From assembly GCA_017311185.1 (NCBI GenBank), contig JAESUZ010004512.1, positions 145,483 through 209,482 of the forward strand: a DNA stretch of 64,000 bases, in the 5' to 3' direction. Within the stretch, counting starts at the first letter, position 1. Each line of letters begins with the position of its first letter. Shown piece by piece: positions 42,711 through 53,951 of the stretch. Position numbers and translations under genes: made by a program. The notes beneath the pieces are model-generated. The model was not told the origin of the DNA. It saw only the letters and a program-made list of their open reading frames with translations, and made no database searches. This stretch comes from Proteles cristata cristata (Eukaryota; Chordata; Mammalia; Carnivora; Hyaenidae).

Positions 42711-42890
42711 AAGTCTCTTATGGTTTGCCTCCCTCTCTGATTTTATATTATTTTTCCTTCTCTTCCTGTATGTTCATCTGTTTTGTATCTTAAATTCCAC
42801 ACATTGAGTGAAGTCATAGGATATCTGTCTTTCTCTGACTGACTTATTTCACTTAGCATAATACATTCTAGTTCCATCCACCTTATTGAA

Positions 42891-43930
42891 AATCCGCCCC
42901 CACTTTTAAATTTTACCTTTATTTGATCTCTACTTTTTCTTCTAGTATTCCGTAGTATGTTCATTCCTTTTGAGATTTCTACTACTTTTTTTTGGTTTGG
43001 TTTGCTTTTTCTCATGATTTTTATAACATTCCCATTTCCTCTGAGTTTAGTGAGAGAGGGAGTGCATTTTCTCAAGTTTTTCTTCCACTTTGCGGACTCT
43101 GTCCTCAGTGTGGATTTGTCTCCTACAAGCTGCCTCCAAAGTGGCTTCTAACTTGATGATTTTGATTGTGTTATTCATCTTTAGATAAAACTTCCTAACC
43201 AAAGTTAAGTTTTCATTGGGACCATTTGTCCCCATTTCATAGATTAAGAAGACTTCCTGGATCTTGTGGAAATCACAGATCAGATGTCTTAACAGTATTT
43301 CCCCCTTCCCTTCTGCCTTTCCTTCTTCCTCGTCTTCTTTTTTATTTGGCAGTAACTTAATTTCCCCATAAATAAAAAATTATTATAAAATAAATATTAA
43401 TACAAAATTATACAATTAATAAAAACTTAATATTTTTGTATGCCTCATGCTGCTGCTCATATTTGCCAAGATTTTTATAAGAGGGACCTCCCAGTCCATA
43501 CTTAGAAAAGGGAAGGAAACCCCAAAGGACTATCAGTCAGTGGCCAATTTTAGGGACCCGGAAGCTTGTGTGGGGGGGTAGGGGGTAGCTCAGGGATGAT
43601 GGAGGGAATGGAGGCCCTGGGTGCCCCTGCGCAGGGCTTTGTCACAGACCCCAGAAACAAAAGCCGAGTCTCTCTGTGGCACACCTAGGATCCAAGTGTA
43701 TAACGTGTATAACACAGGGTATAAAGGAAGATAGAGGCTTTTATAAAAAGATCTCACTAAACATGGATCTGGAAGTGGATGGTTTTTCTCTAGCCATCAG
43801 CTGTTGAGAGTTGGCTTGGCTAGGGATTTCTGAGTTTGGGTTTTTAAATCCAGTCTCCCATCCCTGCCTCAGCTAGGGAGGTTGGGGTCTAAGCTTGATC
43901 TTCTCTCAAATTATACTTTGAAAATAGGTT
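42891..43930. other. Unassigned stretch, no gene seen
   Basis: 43080-43235 gives a 62-codon charged minus-strand frame (LEATLEAACRRQIHTEDRVRK) that may be an L1 ORF1-like or chance coiled-coil piece. 43370-43440 is AT-rich. A GGGGGGGTAGGGGG run lies near 43573. No gene. Confidence 0.35.
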
Positions 43931-43934
43931 CAGT

Positions 43935-44420
43935 TACACTGTTCTAGGTGCTGGGCCTGCAGACATAGTTTTTGCTCTCATGGGATCTCCAGTCAACTGG
44001 GTAGTCATCAGGTGTTAATCTAATGATCATATTAATAAACACAAGCAAAGTCTAATTACAAACTCAATGTGTAATGGAGTGGAGAGACCAGGGATGCTTC
44101 CTGGAGGAGGTGGCCTTTGAGCTGTAATCCGAAGGATGAATAGGCACCAAGCAAGCCAAAGTGGGTGGCGGAAGAGCTTGCCAGGCAGAGGGCATGCAAA
44201 GGCTTTGGGTGGGAGGAAGCCTGAGCTATCTGAGGAACCTGAATAAAAATAAAAATTTGGGGGTGGGAGTGGGGAGGGAAGGGCAGTTGAGGGGGAGAAG
44301 TGCAGAGCGGTACCAGATGAGGTTAGAAGGGTTGTCACAGTTATGGGCCCAGGCCTCATCCTTAGAGCAAGGGGAGCCTTGGAGGGATTTATCTGAAGAG
44401 TGGAGCTGGTGATGACGCCA
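43935..44420 (-). mobile_element. L2 LINE 3' region, antisense
   Basis: CTGTTCTAGGTGCTGGGCC, CTCATGGGATCTCCAGTC, GGATGCTTCCTGGAGGAGG, GGCCTTTGAGCTGTAATCC and GCAAGGGGAGCCTTGGAGG in reverse L2 order. Confidence 0.75.
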
Positions 44421-45330
44421 TCAGACTGACCTTTTGGAGAAGTAACTCTGGAAGCAGAGACTGTTCAGGTGGGGGGAGGAGTGGCAGGCTCATGGGAGGA
44501 GGAGGAGGAGGTAAAAGAACATCCACCAGGACCTTAGAGGTGATCAGTCCCACCTCTTGAGCACCTGAGAGTGTGCTTGCTATCGAAGGGAACCATGTGC
44601 TTTTCTTTCTGCTGCTGTTTTCCGTGTGTGACAACGAGCTACTTATATCAGGTGGTTTGTCTGAGTTTCTGTGGGGACATACAGGGATATATCAGTTACT
44701 TATTTGGGTTTGTTGATCGGTCCCTTCATAGGGTGTTTGAGGATGTCCTCCCCTGGCCGACTGCATGGGGTAGAGTCCTCCCGGTTGGTCTCAGCCCAAG
44801 GGAGCCTGTCCTGCAGGCTGTTCAGGGCCTGCGGAGGCATCCAGGAAGGAACCAGGAGCCTCTTTTAAATCTGCTAATGCCTGGGACAAGGGGTGGGTGT
44901 GGGGTTCCTACCAGCTTCTTCCCATGACTTCTGCAACACACCACCTTTCCCAGAAGGTGTCAGAGCTCAGAGAACTCATTTCACCCGGTCCTGTCCATGC
45001 TGCACTGAGCAGAAATTTCTCAGAGCTCCTGACGTGTCCTGACCGCACCCCATCCATATCCTCTGTTAGCCACTGATGAGTGGAGGTGGTAGAAAGCCAT
45101 GCTCACAACACTGAGAATTATGAACATAAAAATATTTCTCTTGAATCATACCTCTAAATAGCCTTTCCTAAAAGGTAAACCAGCTCCCACTGCTCAAAAC
45201 AAGAAACATGAATGCCTGCTCTTTTCCTTCAGTGGAGAGCTTTTCAAACGTCTGGTGACTTTTTGGAGGAAAATGCCATGTCTCGTGTGGACATGCAGCT
45301 CTTTTGTGAGCTTGCTTAGAATCCTATTTC
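44421..45330. other. Unassigned single-copy stretch
   Basis: A GGAGGAGGAGGAGG run at about 44494. The 118-codon frame 44571-44927 has no recognised domain and overlaps a second frame. Confidence 0.35.
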
Positions 45331-45339
45331 TTCTCTCAT

Positions 45340-45730
45340 CAATGTCTGCTCAGGTCACAAAGGGTTAATGTAAAATGGCCTGATTCCCCCTGCAGGGGAG
45401 CCCTTGCCTTAGAGAGACAACTAATTGCACCAGCTCTGGGAGATCTCTGAGCTCATTCCCAGGTAGATCAGAGATGATTTTGAAAATGTACTCTTTGCTG
45501 GATGGCTTTTGCCAGAGAAGTGAGGGGAGGAGAATGGTGCTTCCTCAGGACTAATTGCTTGTTTGTGTGCAATGAGAAAAACAGCTTTTGGAACCTGCTC
45601 TGTTACAGGGTTTTTCTTTTTTATTCTGTAGCCAGGCTTGTTATCACTAGAAAACTCAATAAATTAATGGACTCTGCAAGTCAATAAAATAATTAGGAGG
45701 CCATTTCTGGGTGAAAAGAATTTTAAAATT
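45340..45730. other. Candidate conserved noncoding element
   Basis: Repeat-free DNA with GGTCACAAAGGGTTAATG, CCCTGCAGGGGAGCCC, AGAGACAACTAATTGCACC, CAGGTAGATCAGAGATG and ATAAAATAATTAGGAGG. It is rich in homeobox and nuclear-receptor-like words. A 61-codon frame covers part but shows no exon logic. Conservation untested. Confidence 0.35.
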
Positions 45731-45849
45731 GAAGTTAATGTGAGTGACTACAGGGGTCAGGCAGGTGGCAGAGGGAGGCACTGCACAGCAGGTCAGGGAG
45801 GTGCCAGGCAGAGGTGGGGCTGTGGAGAGCTGGAAGCCCCGCCCCTGTC

Positions 45850-45882
45850 CTGCCCCCCCCCCGCCCCCCTCCTCTCCAGCTG
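45850..45882. repeat. C-rich run
   Basis: CCTGCCCCCCCCCCGCCCCC followed by TCC units; guanine-rich on the minus strand. Confidence 0.85.
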
Positions 45883-46393
45883 ACAGTTGCCATGTGGGAA
45901 TGTGGGCTTGGTGTTACCCCACCTTCCAGTTTTTTCAAAAGAAGTCAAACATCTGGATTTTTACATGGAATTAGTCAGCAACCAAATTCAAAATACCTTT
46001 GCAGGTCACACATGACATGCACCTGTTTGCAACCTTGGGTCTAGATGGTAAAGGGGGGAAATTCTTTTGTTTCAGTGATTACATTTCCGTGGGGCCTTCA
46101 CGAAAAGAGGGAAGATTAAATGCCCACAACCTTGGAGCTTTGCTTCTCTTTTCTTATTGGGAGGAGGCTGTTAGTTTCAGAACTCTGCTCCTAAAGGACT
46201 CTTTTTTCAAAGTGGGGAAGCATAATCCGTGCCCAACCCATTGACTCAGCAGAGAATGATCACCAGGGAAACGACCAAGTGAGCCACAAGGGCTGATGTT
46301 CCAGCCTATCACTTTCTCAGCCCCACATGGAGTCCAGTGGAAGCTGCCATGTAAGGTTGTATAGGTTGTGTACTGTTCAACTGTAGAGGGTCT

Positions 46394-46565
46394 TTTTAAA
46401 AAAAAATTTTTTTTTTAATTTATTTTTAAGAGAGAAGGCATGAGCAGGGAAGGGGCAGAGAGAGAGCCTCTGTGCTGTCAACAGAGATCCTAATGTGGGG
46501 CTCAAACTCATGAACTGTGAGATCATAACCTGAGCTGAAGTTAGACACTTAACCAAGGTGCCCCA
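46394..46565 (-). mobile_element. CAN-SINE, internally deleted
   Basis: Antisense. Part of the body and head are missing (ACACTTAACCAAGGTGCCCC). Target-site duplication AGAGGGTCT at 46385-46393 and 46566-46574. Confidence 0.93.
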
Positions 46566-46723
46566 AGAGGGTCTAACCCAAAGTGTAGACAACTGTCCCT
46601 GTGGTTGTGCAGTGTTATCACATGAGCCCTGTCAGAGACCAGATGTCACGTATTCTAGAATGGACAGTGCCATACATGTGGACATGTGCTTAGTGTACCT
46701 GAAGTTATGCTGACCTAACTTTC

Positions 46724-46942
46724 TTTTTTTTTTTTTTTAATTTTTTTTATTTATTGCTGAGAGAGAGATAGCATGAGCAGGGGAGGGTCAGAGAGAGAGG
46801 GAGATACAGAATCAGAAGGAGGCTCCAGGCTCTGAGCTAACTATCAGCACAGAGCCCAACACGGGGCTCGAACCCATGAACCGTGAGATCATGACCTGAG
46901 ATGAAGTTGGACACTCAACCAACTGAGCCACCCAGGTGCCCC
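46724..46942 (-). mobile_element. CAN-SINE
   Basis: Antisense full-length copy. Perfect 13-bp target-site duplication TGACCTAACTTTC at 46711-46723 and 46943-46955. Confidence 0.96.
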
Positions 46943-47390
46943 TGACCTAACTTTCCACTTGACTGTGAGCTTCCTGAGTAAAGAATTTGCCTTCTAGTTC
47001 CAGTAACTAGCACATTACCTGGCACACAGTAGAAATAACTCCTCACCACCCCCACCCCCAGCCCCTGGATCAAATATCCAGGAAGCCACTGGAAGTATAC
47101 TTTTGGAGACTGGGAGAAAAGTTGCATTTAAAGATAGAGATTTTGGGGTCATCAGTGACTTCTTGAAGTCACTAGAGTAACTGAGGTTGCTGGGGGTGGA
47201 GAGTGTGGCAGACAGAAACCTGGGCTCACAGAGGAAGGGAAAATGAATTCACGAAGAAGACTGAGGATGAATTGTCAAAGGTGTGGAATCAGGAGAGATC
47301 TCATCACAAAGACCATGCACCCACCATTCTGTCTCATCTTCTGCACATAATGAATGTTGTCAGTACGTATTTGGCAAATAGGGGCACCTT

Positions 47391-47594
47391 GGTGATTCAG
47401 TTGGTTAAGCAACCAGCTTTGGCTCAGGTCATGATCTCACAGTTCGGGAGTTCAAGCCCTGCTTTGGGCTTTATGTTGATAGCCCAGAGCCTGGAGCCTG
47501 CTTCAGATTCAGTGTCTCCCTCTTTCTCTGCCCCTCTCCTGCTCACTCTCTGTCCGTCTCTCTCTCTCTCCAGCATAAATAAACATTTAAAAAA
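47391..47594 (+). mobile_element. CAN-SINE
   Basis: Sense copy, GGGGCACCTTGGTGATTCAG to ATAAATAAACATTTAAAAAA. Perfect 13-bp target-site duplication TATTTGGCAAATA at 47378-47390 and 47595-47607. Confidence 0.96.
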
Positions 47595-47607
47595 TATTTG
47601 GCAAATA

Positions 47608-48390
47608 AATGAATGAGTGGGGTAGTGGGCAGTGGGCATTGTCAAGTCCTACAGAGAAATCATCCAGAATGAAGACTGAAGAGAGGCCATTGGGTTGAAA
47701 AGAGGAGATTAGACAATTGTTAATGACTTTGGGAAGAGTAGTCTCAACAGAACTGTCCTTTCTTCTAGGAAGCTGTCCACGACTACCCCAAAATTATCCC
47801 CTCTTGATGCTCCCTTTATTTCCTGCTATAATATCTAACACTCCAACTTCAACACCTGAGCAATGCCTGTTACCCAGTATTACATTTGTCTGCTTTTTCT
47901 CTGTATCTTCTGGGACTCTGCAAGCCATGTGCACATTGAGACCATAACCTGATTACTCGGACATCAGCCTGCACAGCAGTCTAAGTGGCAGTGTACAGTA
48001 GGGTGAGAGTAAAACCTTTTTCTTTAAACAGTGATAACTACAGAAATTGAGAAAACTCACTTTCATATAGTAAGTGCAGAATTGAGAAACACACAAATGC
48101 AAATGGACATCTTGTGCTGGGAGAAGCAAATTATCCTGGAGGGGCATCACTCAGGTGTCACCGGGGAGTCACAGAGCAATTGCTAGCATTCGGCAGGGCT
48201 GTGGGAACCAGGTATCCACAGTGGAGTTCTTGAGATGCCACTTAAGACAAAGGAGCATTTTTTCCTACCGATTTCAGGCCCAAGAATTGGGAAGAATGAC
48301 TGTTAACAGTGAGAGCTCTCGAGGTGAGAGCGATGAGAGAGGTTTGGTAAGCCTTGATCAAAGTGGAGGGCACACGTCCTGCATCTTCCA
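47608..48390. other. Mostly unassigned; possible L2 pieces
   Basis: GTCAAGTCCTACAGAGAAATC near 47641 and CACTCCAACTTCAACACC near 47840 recall L2-like blocks in opposite orientations. Too weak to call. No gene. Confidence 0.3.
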
Positions 48391-48487
48391 GCTCCTCATA
48401 GAGGTATTTATCAAACGTGGGAGCACATGTACAACATACTGCTAAGGGAAGAACAGCTACAAAATGATAAGTACAAAGTTTATGTCT

Positions 48488-48698
48488 TTTTTTTAATGTT
48501 TTATTTATTTCTGAGAGAGAGAGACAGTGTGAGCAGGGGAAGGTCAGAGAGAGAGGGAGACACAGAATCAGAAGCAGGCTCCAGGCTCTTAGCTAGCTGT
48601 CAGCACAGAGCCCGACGCGGGGCTCAAATCCACGAACTGTGAGATCATGACCTGAGCCGAAGTCAGACGTTTAACTGACTGAGCCACCCAGGGGCCCC
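48488..48698 (-). mobile_element. CAN-SINE
   Basis: Antisense, low divergence (CCCGACGCGGGGCTC). Target-site duplication ACAAAGTTTATGTCT at 48473-48487 and ACAAAGTTTATTTCT at 48699-48713. Confidence 0.96.
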
Positions 48699-48800
48699 AC
48701 AAAGTTTATTTCTAAGGCAAATGTGTTTTTCTTCCCCATTCTAGAAAAAAAACCCCAACGTTTTCTTAGAAATTAGGATGTTAACTAACCTAACAAATTA

Positions 48801-48985
48801 AGCTGGGTGGCTTAGTAGGTTGAGCACCCCATTCTTGATCTTGGCTCAGGTCGTGATCTCGTGAGTTCATGAAATAGAGCCCTACATCAGACTCTGTCCT
48901 GACAGTGTGGAGGCTGTTTGGGATTCTCTCTCTCTCTGCCTGTTCCCTGCTTGCAATCTTTCTCTCAAAATAAATAAACACTGAA
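48801..48985 (+). mobile_element. CAN-SINE with GAAA tail expansion
   Basis: Sense copy starting AGCTGGGTGGCTTAGTAGG, ending CTCAAAATAAATAAACACTG, after which the tail has expanded to a long GAAA array. Confidence 0.9.
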
Positions 48986-49004
48986 AGAAAGAAAGGCAAG
49001 AAAG

Positions 49005-49075
<71 letters not shown>

Positions 49076-49115
49076 AGGATTAAGAAAGAGGGAGAAAGAA
49101 AGAAAAAGAGAAATT
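48986..49115. repeat. (GAAA)n microsatellite
   Basis: Roughly 130 bases, nearly uninterrupted from about 49005 to 49075 then imperfect. It originates in the tail of the SINE to its left and is probably length-polymorphic. Confidence 0.95.
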
Positions 49116-49534
49116 AACAGATGTATAGGAAATAAGAGATGGCAAGGACATTCACTAAAATATTTACCTGATTCCAACTAACTTTTGTGTTTGGGACTTT
49201 TCTTTTTTTCTGAACATGGCAGGGGCGGGGGGAAGGCACAATAAATAGAATTCCATATGAACATTCCCAGTATGAAGTTTCTGAATAATATGCTCAACAA
49301 CAAAATGATGATGATGATACTTAAGTGACAAAAGTCGATTGCAAAATGAGTTCCATGTGCAGTGATGCCACATTGATAACAGGTTTACATGGGTCTGTGC
49401 ATCTGTGCGTGGGAAGAGATAGTGGTTACCTCCTGTCGGTGAGCCTCAGGATGATGTTTATATTCTTCCTTTAAGTTATTTTCTGTTATAATACCTATAA
49501 TTAATGTCATAAAACAATTTTAAGAATTTATAAG

Positions 49535-49645
49535 AGGGGCACGTGGCTGTCTCAGTCGGTAGAGCATGTGACTCTTCATCGCAGGGTCGTGAGTTTAAGC
49601 CCCAAAATGAGCATGAAGCCTACTTAACCTAAATTAAATTAAAAT
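49535..49645 (+). mobile_element. Short old CAN-SINE
   Basis: GGGGCACGTGGCTGTCTCAG, AGAGCATGTGACTCTTC, GGGTCGTGAGTTTAAGCC, CATGAAGCCTACTTAA, then an AATTAAATT tail. Flanks AATTTATAA recur at 49525 and 49645. Confidence 0.82.
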
Positions 49646-49951
49646 TTATAACAATTCTGTTATACTGTCTACATGTTACTTTGTAATTAAAATTATTAAT
49701 AAACACGAACACCCACAAGGACATCAGAAAAAGCATACAGGTCAGGAAACAGGTCTGTAGACATTCAGTAAGATTTTACAACTTGAAAATCTTCATAATC
49801 TGTTATCCTTTTTTTGTTGTTTCCTGACTACTTTCATGTGATAATTACAGTAAAATCCTAAAGCATTAAAAAGTAATGAGAAAGCATTGCTTGGATCATG
49901 TAGGCCCCCTCTCCCCACAATTGCTTACAACCCCTGTTGCTTTAGAATAAA

Positions 49952-50880
49952 GAGCTTACCAAACTCAGCACCCAAAAAACAAATAATCCAGTGAAGAAAC
50001 GGGCAGAAGACATGAAGAGACACTTTTCCAAAGAAGAAATCTAGATGGCCAACCGACACTTGAAAAGATGCTCAACATCACTCATCATCAGGGAAATACA
50101 AATTAAAACCACAATGAGCTACCTCCTCACACCTGTCAGAGTGGCTCACATTAACAACTCAGGCAATAACAGATATTGGTGAGGATGCGGAGAAAGGGGA
50201 ACACTTTTGCACTGTCAGTAGGAGTGCAAATTGGTACAGCCACTCTGGAAAACAGAATGGAGTTTCCTCGAAAAATTAAAAATAGAATCATCCTACAACT
50301 CAGCAATTGCACTAGTAGGTATTTACCCAAAGGATACAAGAATGCTGATTCAAAGAGGCACATGCACCCCAATGTTTATCACAGCAGTATCAGTAATAAC
50401 CAAACTAGGGAAGCAGAACAAACATCCATCGACTGATGAATGGATAAAGAAGATGTGGCATATATACACAGTGGAATACTACTTGGCGATGAAAAATAAG
50501 GATATCTTGCCATTTGGAACTATGTGGATGGAACTAGAGTGTATTCTGCTAAGTGAAATAAGTCAGAGAAAAACACATATCATATGAATTCACTCATATG
50601 TGGGATTTGAGAAACACAACGGATGAACATAGGGGAAGAGAAGGAAAAATAAGATAAAAACAGAGGGAGGCAAACCATAAGAGCCTCTTAAGTACAGAGA
50701 ACAAGCAGAGTATTGCTGGAGGGGAAGCAGGTCAGGGAATGAACTAAGTGGGGGATGGGCAGTAAGGAGGCCACTTGCTGGGATGAGCAAAGGGTGTCCT
50801 ACGTAGGAGATGAATCACTGGGAAGCCAAGACGACCCTGTATGTTAACTAACTTGAATTTAAATAAATAATAAAAAAGAG
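49952..50880 (+). mobile_element. Young feline L1, 5' truncated, sense
   Basis: Starts inside ORF2 (TACCAAACTCAGCACCC), passes ACTCTGGAAAACAGAATGG and AAGTGAAATAAGTCAGAG, has the 3' UTR GGAGGCAAACCATAAGAGCC, and ends TAAATAAATAATAAAAAAG. Low divergence. No clear target-site duplication was found. Confidence 0.92.
50176..50587 (+). pseudogene. L1 ORF2 C-terminal remnant
   Basis: Two overlapping frames (50176-50436 and 50231-50587) give pieces of the ORF2 end: LQLSNCTSRYLPKGYKNADS in one and VGIYPKDTRMLIQRGTCTPM to YTVEYYLAMKNKDI in the other. A frame change and the missing upstream domains make it inert. Confidence 0.88.
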
Positions 50881-50884
50881 TAAA

Positions 50885-51385
50885 GTTTAACCTCCTTGCA
50901 AGGGAACTGACTTGCAAGGCCTCTGATGGAAGATGGCTTTGTGTTCCTCTCTGTCTTCTGCTGCCCCTGCCCCCTTGTGCCTGTGCCACTCAAGTCCACT
51001 CACTCTGTCCCCAGCCCTCCTGGATTCCTGCACTTGCTGTCCTCTCCTCTGAGACACACTTCTTCCTCCACCTGCCCCTTCCACCTTGCTTAACAAACTG
51101 CGACACAGAGTTGAGGTATCAGCTCAAACATCACTTCCTTTCAACTCTCTCTGCTCCCGCATTTAGTCATCCTTATTCATATATATTCTCCCAGCACGTT
51201 GTACATCTTCTTTTCAAGTACCCATGACACCTGGCATTTCTTGTTTCACTGCCTGCTTTCCCACTAGATGGTGTCTTTGGCCCCGTGCCCACTATGGTGC
51301 TCCTACCTCTAAGCGCAGGGCCTATAGGACCAGAGGTGTCCCATGAAGGTGTGTAGAACGCGTGAATGCATGAATGCTACCTGCG
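50885..51385 (+). mobile_element. L2 LINE 3' region
   Basis: AGGTATCAGCTCAAACATCAC, CTCCCAGCACGTTGTACATC, CCCACTAGATGGTGTCTTTGG and CGCAGGGCCTATAGGACC with GTGTAGAACGCGTGAATG at the end. The order is that of the sense L2 3' end. Confidence 0.75.
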
Positions 51386-51830
51386 GCCGCGGTGCAGACA
51401 GGGGAGCTCAGAAGTTCCCGCTTAGCAGGCAGCCTGCAGAGATGGGGCAGGTACGTGACGGTCACCAAGATTTCCAAGGATCTAAATCTTCATAGAAGAC
51501 AAGCTTAGGTAACCAGCCTGCACTGGGGCCCAAGGCAATAAGCCTAACAGTAGAGAGACAGGCCCCTGAGTAGGTCATGTTCAAGTTAGTCCTTGAAAGA
51601 AGAGATTACCTGGCAGAGGAAACCTGCCCAGGCATTAGTTAGCACATAGGCTGGCAAGTGCTTGCTGCCCAGAGCGGCAAATATCTAGGGGGAGGGTGGG
51701 GAAGAGGAGGGTGCAAAGGGGGAAATAAGGGTTGTCGGAAGTGACGTAGGAAAGAGAGTTTCGGTCCAGATTGCAAAAGCCATCTAGTCCACACCTTGGA
51801 CTTCAGGCATCATGGAGGCAGCCGAAATCG
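51386..51830. other. Unassigned stretch
   Basis: A short CpG-containing patch (CTGCGGCCGCGGTGC at 51381) and ordinary DNA. No gene. Confidence 0.35.
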
Positions 51831-51834
51831 ACTT

Positions 51835-52090
51835 TGTTTTGCATGGATATTTAGCCAGCAGCCTAATAATGGGAAATAATGACAGTTAGCTCTCGGAGAT
51901 GGCCTCCGTGTTGTAGCTGTAAATAAAACACACACAGATGTGCCGTGATCTATGTCAAAGAAAACCCCAAACATGCAAACAGCTCATTTGATCTGAAATA
52001 CTAAGCTATTTCATTCAAAATGTTGTGGGAAACAAGCTTATAAACGGTTTACAGGCAGTGTCATTTGGGAGCTAAAGCATTTCTGTTTTG
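51835..52090. other. Candidate conserved noncoding element
   Basis: Repeat-free, with TTTGCATGGATATTTAGCC, CCTAATAATGGGAAATAATG, GCTGTAAATAAAACAC and CAAACATGCAAACAGC. It has POU, forkhead and homeobox-like cores. Inference only. Confidence 0.35.
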
Positions 52091-52719
52091 CTGAAGCTCT
52101 TTAAAAAATTTATAGCAAGATCAACGTTATAATGCCAATACAGGGAATTTTTTTTTTTTAACCCAAACAAATAAAGAAATGTAACCACCAGTTGAACACA
52201 GGAGGATGTAATAAGTCTTGTGCTGAAGAATACTAGCACAGAAGAATGCATGCTCATTGTTTAAAAAAAGGAAGAACAAAGAAACAGTACAAAATAGCTT
52301 TTAATGAAAAGCACTATTCTTTGCCCTCCTGCTTCCGGCTGGACATCCTGTTTCTTGGAAGCCACCAATTTTAACCCTTTTAAACTACTTCTGGTGGCCA
52401 CCTCCATATCTCTAAATCTGCTGCTATGATGGACAAGAACTTGACTCACTTTTCACTACATCTATCTCGCATCTTCCTGCCATGATTATTTTATGTACTT
52501 ATCTTTGCAATTTGGGGAATGGGTTTAGGCCAGAATTCTAAATGTGAGGCCCTTTTAGATGTGAGGCCGTATGATAGCCCCGGAAGGGAGGGCAGGTGGC
52601 CATGGGAGGAGCAGGTGGCAGGTGAGAAAGGACAAAGCTGGGGGGGGAGGCATCCTTCATGCCTCTCTCTCTCCTATAATCTTCACCCAAAGGAGAAGCA
52701 TCGGCAGATTCTCCAGGCT

Positions 52720-53150
52720 GTGGCTTCACAGCACAGCCAGAGTGTGACAGCGTCTCCCACTGCTTCTGACGCTTTCTTTCTGCTTGAGCTGCCTCTTGTC
52801 TTGCTTGGATTATCGTACTTGCCTTCTGATGGGTCTGCTGTCTCTGCTCTTGTTTCTCTGCAAAAGGAGCCTTTTCACATGTAGCTGGAAGTACGTGACT
52901 TCTCTGCTCAACAGCCTTCAACAGCTCTCCACTTAGTTCAGATCCAAAGCCAACCCCCCACCCCGTGAGGGCACACCTTGTGCCCTGATTTCACCCTGGA
53001 TCACTCACCCCTTTGCTCGCTCTCCACACTGGCTTTGATGTTCCTCGACCATTCCAAGCACACTCGAGCCTTGGAGCCCGTGCACTTTGATCCTCTGTCT
53101 GGAATCTTCCCCAGCAATCTGCCTGCCTCATTCCCTTTTCTTAGCACCTC
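52720..53150 (+). mobile_element. L2 LINE remnant
   Basis: CTCAACAGCCTTCAACAGCTC, AGTTCAGATCCAAAGCC, CCTTGTGCCCTGATTTCACC, CTCTCCACACTGGCTTTG and GTCTGGAATCTTCCCCAGC follow sense L2. Opposed frames here (52519-52884, 52538-52921, 53001-53390) are not genes. Confidence 0.7.
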
Positions 53151-53639
53151 CGGAGGGAGGGCTAGTAAGTATGTGAAATGGCAGGGGCAGGAAGTGTGGC
53201 AGGGACCGAGGGAGGACAACAGGGTGCTAGGAAGATGCTGGACCCTGGACAGAGGGAAGCTTTTAACACTAAGATGGCCCCAGGCATGAGTTCTGAGGCT
53301 AGGAGTCCAGGAAAGAGAAAAGTTAATGTGGAGTGGCTGTCCCTGAGGAGGCAGAGAGCACAAGATCAAAAGCAGGAACAGATGAAACAAAATTAATTAA
53401 CAAGTTCATGCCTGGAAGCCATCGTATTCTCTCTGAAATGGAAGGCAGGGTCCAATCCAAGAGGACCAAGCTAACTTAAGGGGCAAGAGGAGGTGGTAAT
53501 GTGGGTGTGGAGCCCACCAGCTGCTGATGGCAGCCAGAGACCTTAAAATACACCCCCCCGCTTGCATGACTTATTCCCCATCCCCAGCAGTCCCTGTGTT
53601 GTGATAATAAAATAACAAGAAAAGCTGACAGTAGAGGAT

Positions 53640-53710
53640 GATCATTTCTTCTCATTTTTCAGACGAGGAAACTGAGGCACAGAGAGGCTACCCAGCCAGT
53701 TAGTGGTTGC
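53640..53710 (-). mobile_element. MIR fragment, antisense
   Basis: TTTTTCAGACGAGGAAACTG, AGGCACAGAGAGGCTACC and CAGCCAGTTAGTGG. Confidence 0.75.
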
Positions 53711-53920
53711 ATTGGTCAGGGTTCTTCCGAGAAACAGAACCAGTAAGATCTCTTTCTCTCAAAACGTCTATCTCTTTCCTTCTCTCCCTCCCTCTCTCCC
53801 TCTTCCTCTGTCCTTTTCCCTCTCTCCCTCCCTCTCGGTCCCTCCATCCCTCCTTCCCTTCTTCTCTCCCTCCCCACTTCCCTCTGTGTACCTGGCTCTC
53901 CCTCTGTCCCCCCCTCTCCT

Positions 53921-53951
<31 letters not shown>

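Larger units (their letters stand above)
41796..42890 (-). mobile_element. Feline L1, antisense, interrupted by an L1 and a SINE
   Basis: AAATTTACATCCAAGTTAG (41819), TAATGATTTCAGGAACAG, then after the nested L1 CCTCACCCATTTAGCCCATC (42446), and after the SINE TTTGTATCTTAAATTCC (42782) and TTTCACTTAGCATAATAC (42847). The three pieces form one 3' segment. Confidence 0.9.
48395..49530 (+). mobile_element. Old L1 3' region, sense, split by two SINEs
   Basis: ACTGCTAAGGGAAGAACAGC, TACAAAATGATAAGTAC, then GAGATAGTGGTTACCTCCTG and TTATATTCTTCCTTTAAG match in order a sense old-L1 3' region. SINEs at 48488-48698 and 48801-48985, and a GAAA array, separate the parts. Confidence 0.65.

Noticed and set aside
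43047..43235. 62-codon charged minus-strand frame resembling a coiled coil
   Set aside because: Possibly an L1 ORF1-like scrap or chance. Too short and without flanking L1 ORF1 context to call.
44571..44927. 118-codon plus-strand frame with a Cys-rich start
   Set aside because: No domain recognised, overlapping alternative frame at 44671-44868, no exon signals.
48986..49115. Regular repeats as a possible CRISPR array
   Set aside because: Four-base units without spacers in a mammalian genome. It is a microsatellite.
52519..52921. 121-codon and 127-codon frames on opposite strands
   Set aside because: They overlap fully, and much of the DNA is an L2 remnant.
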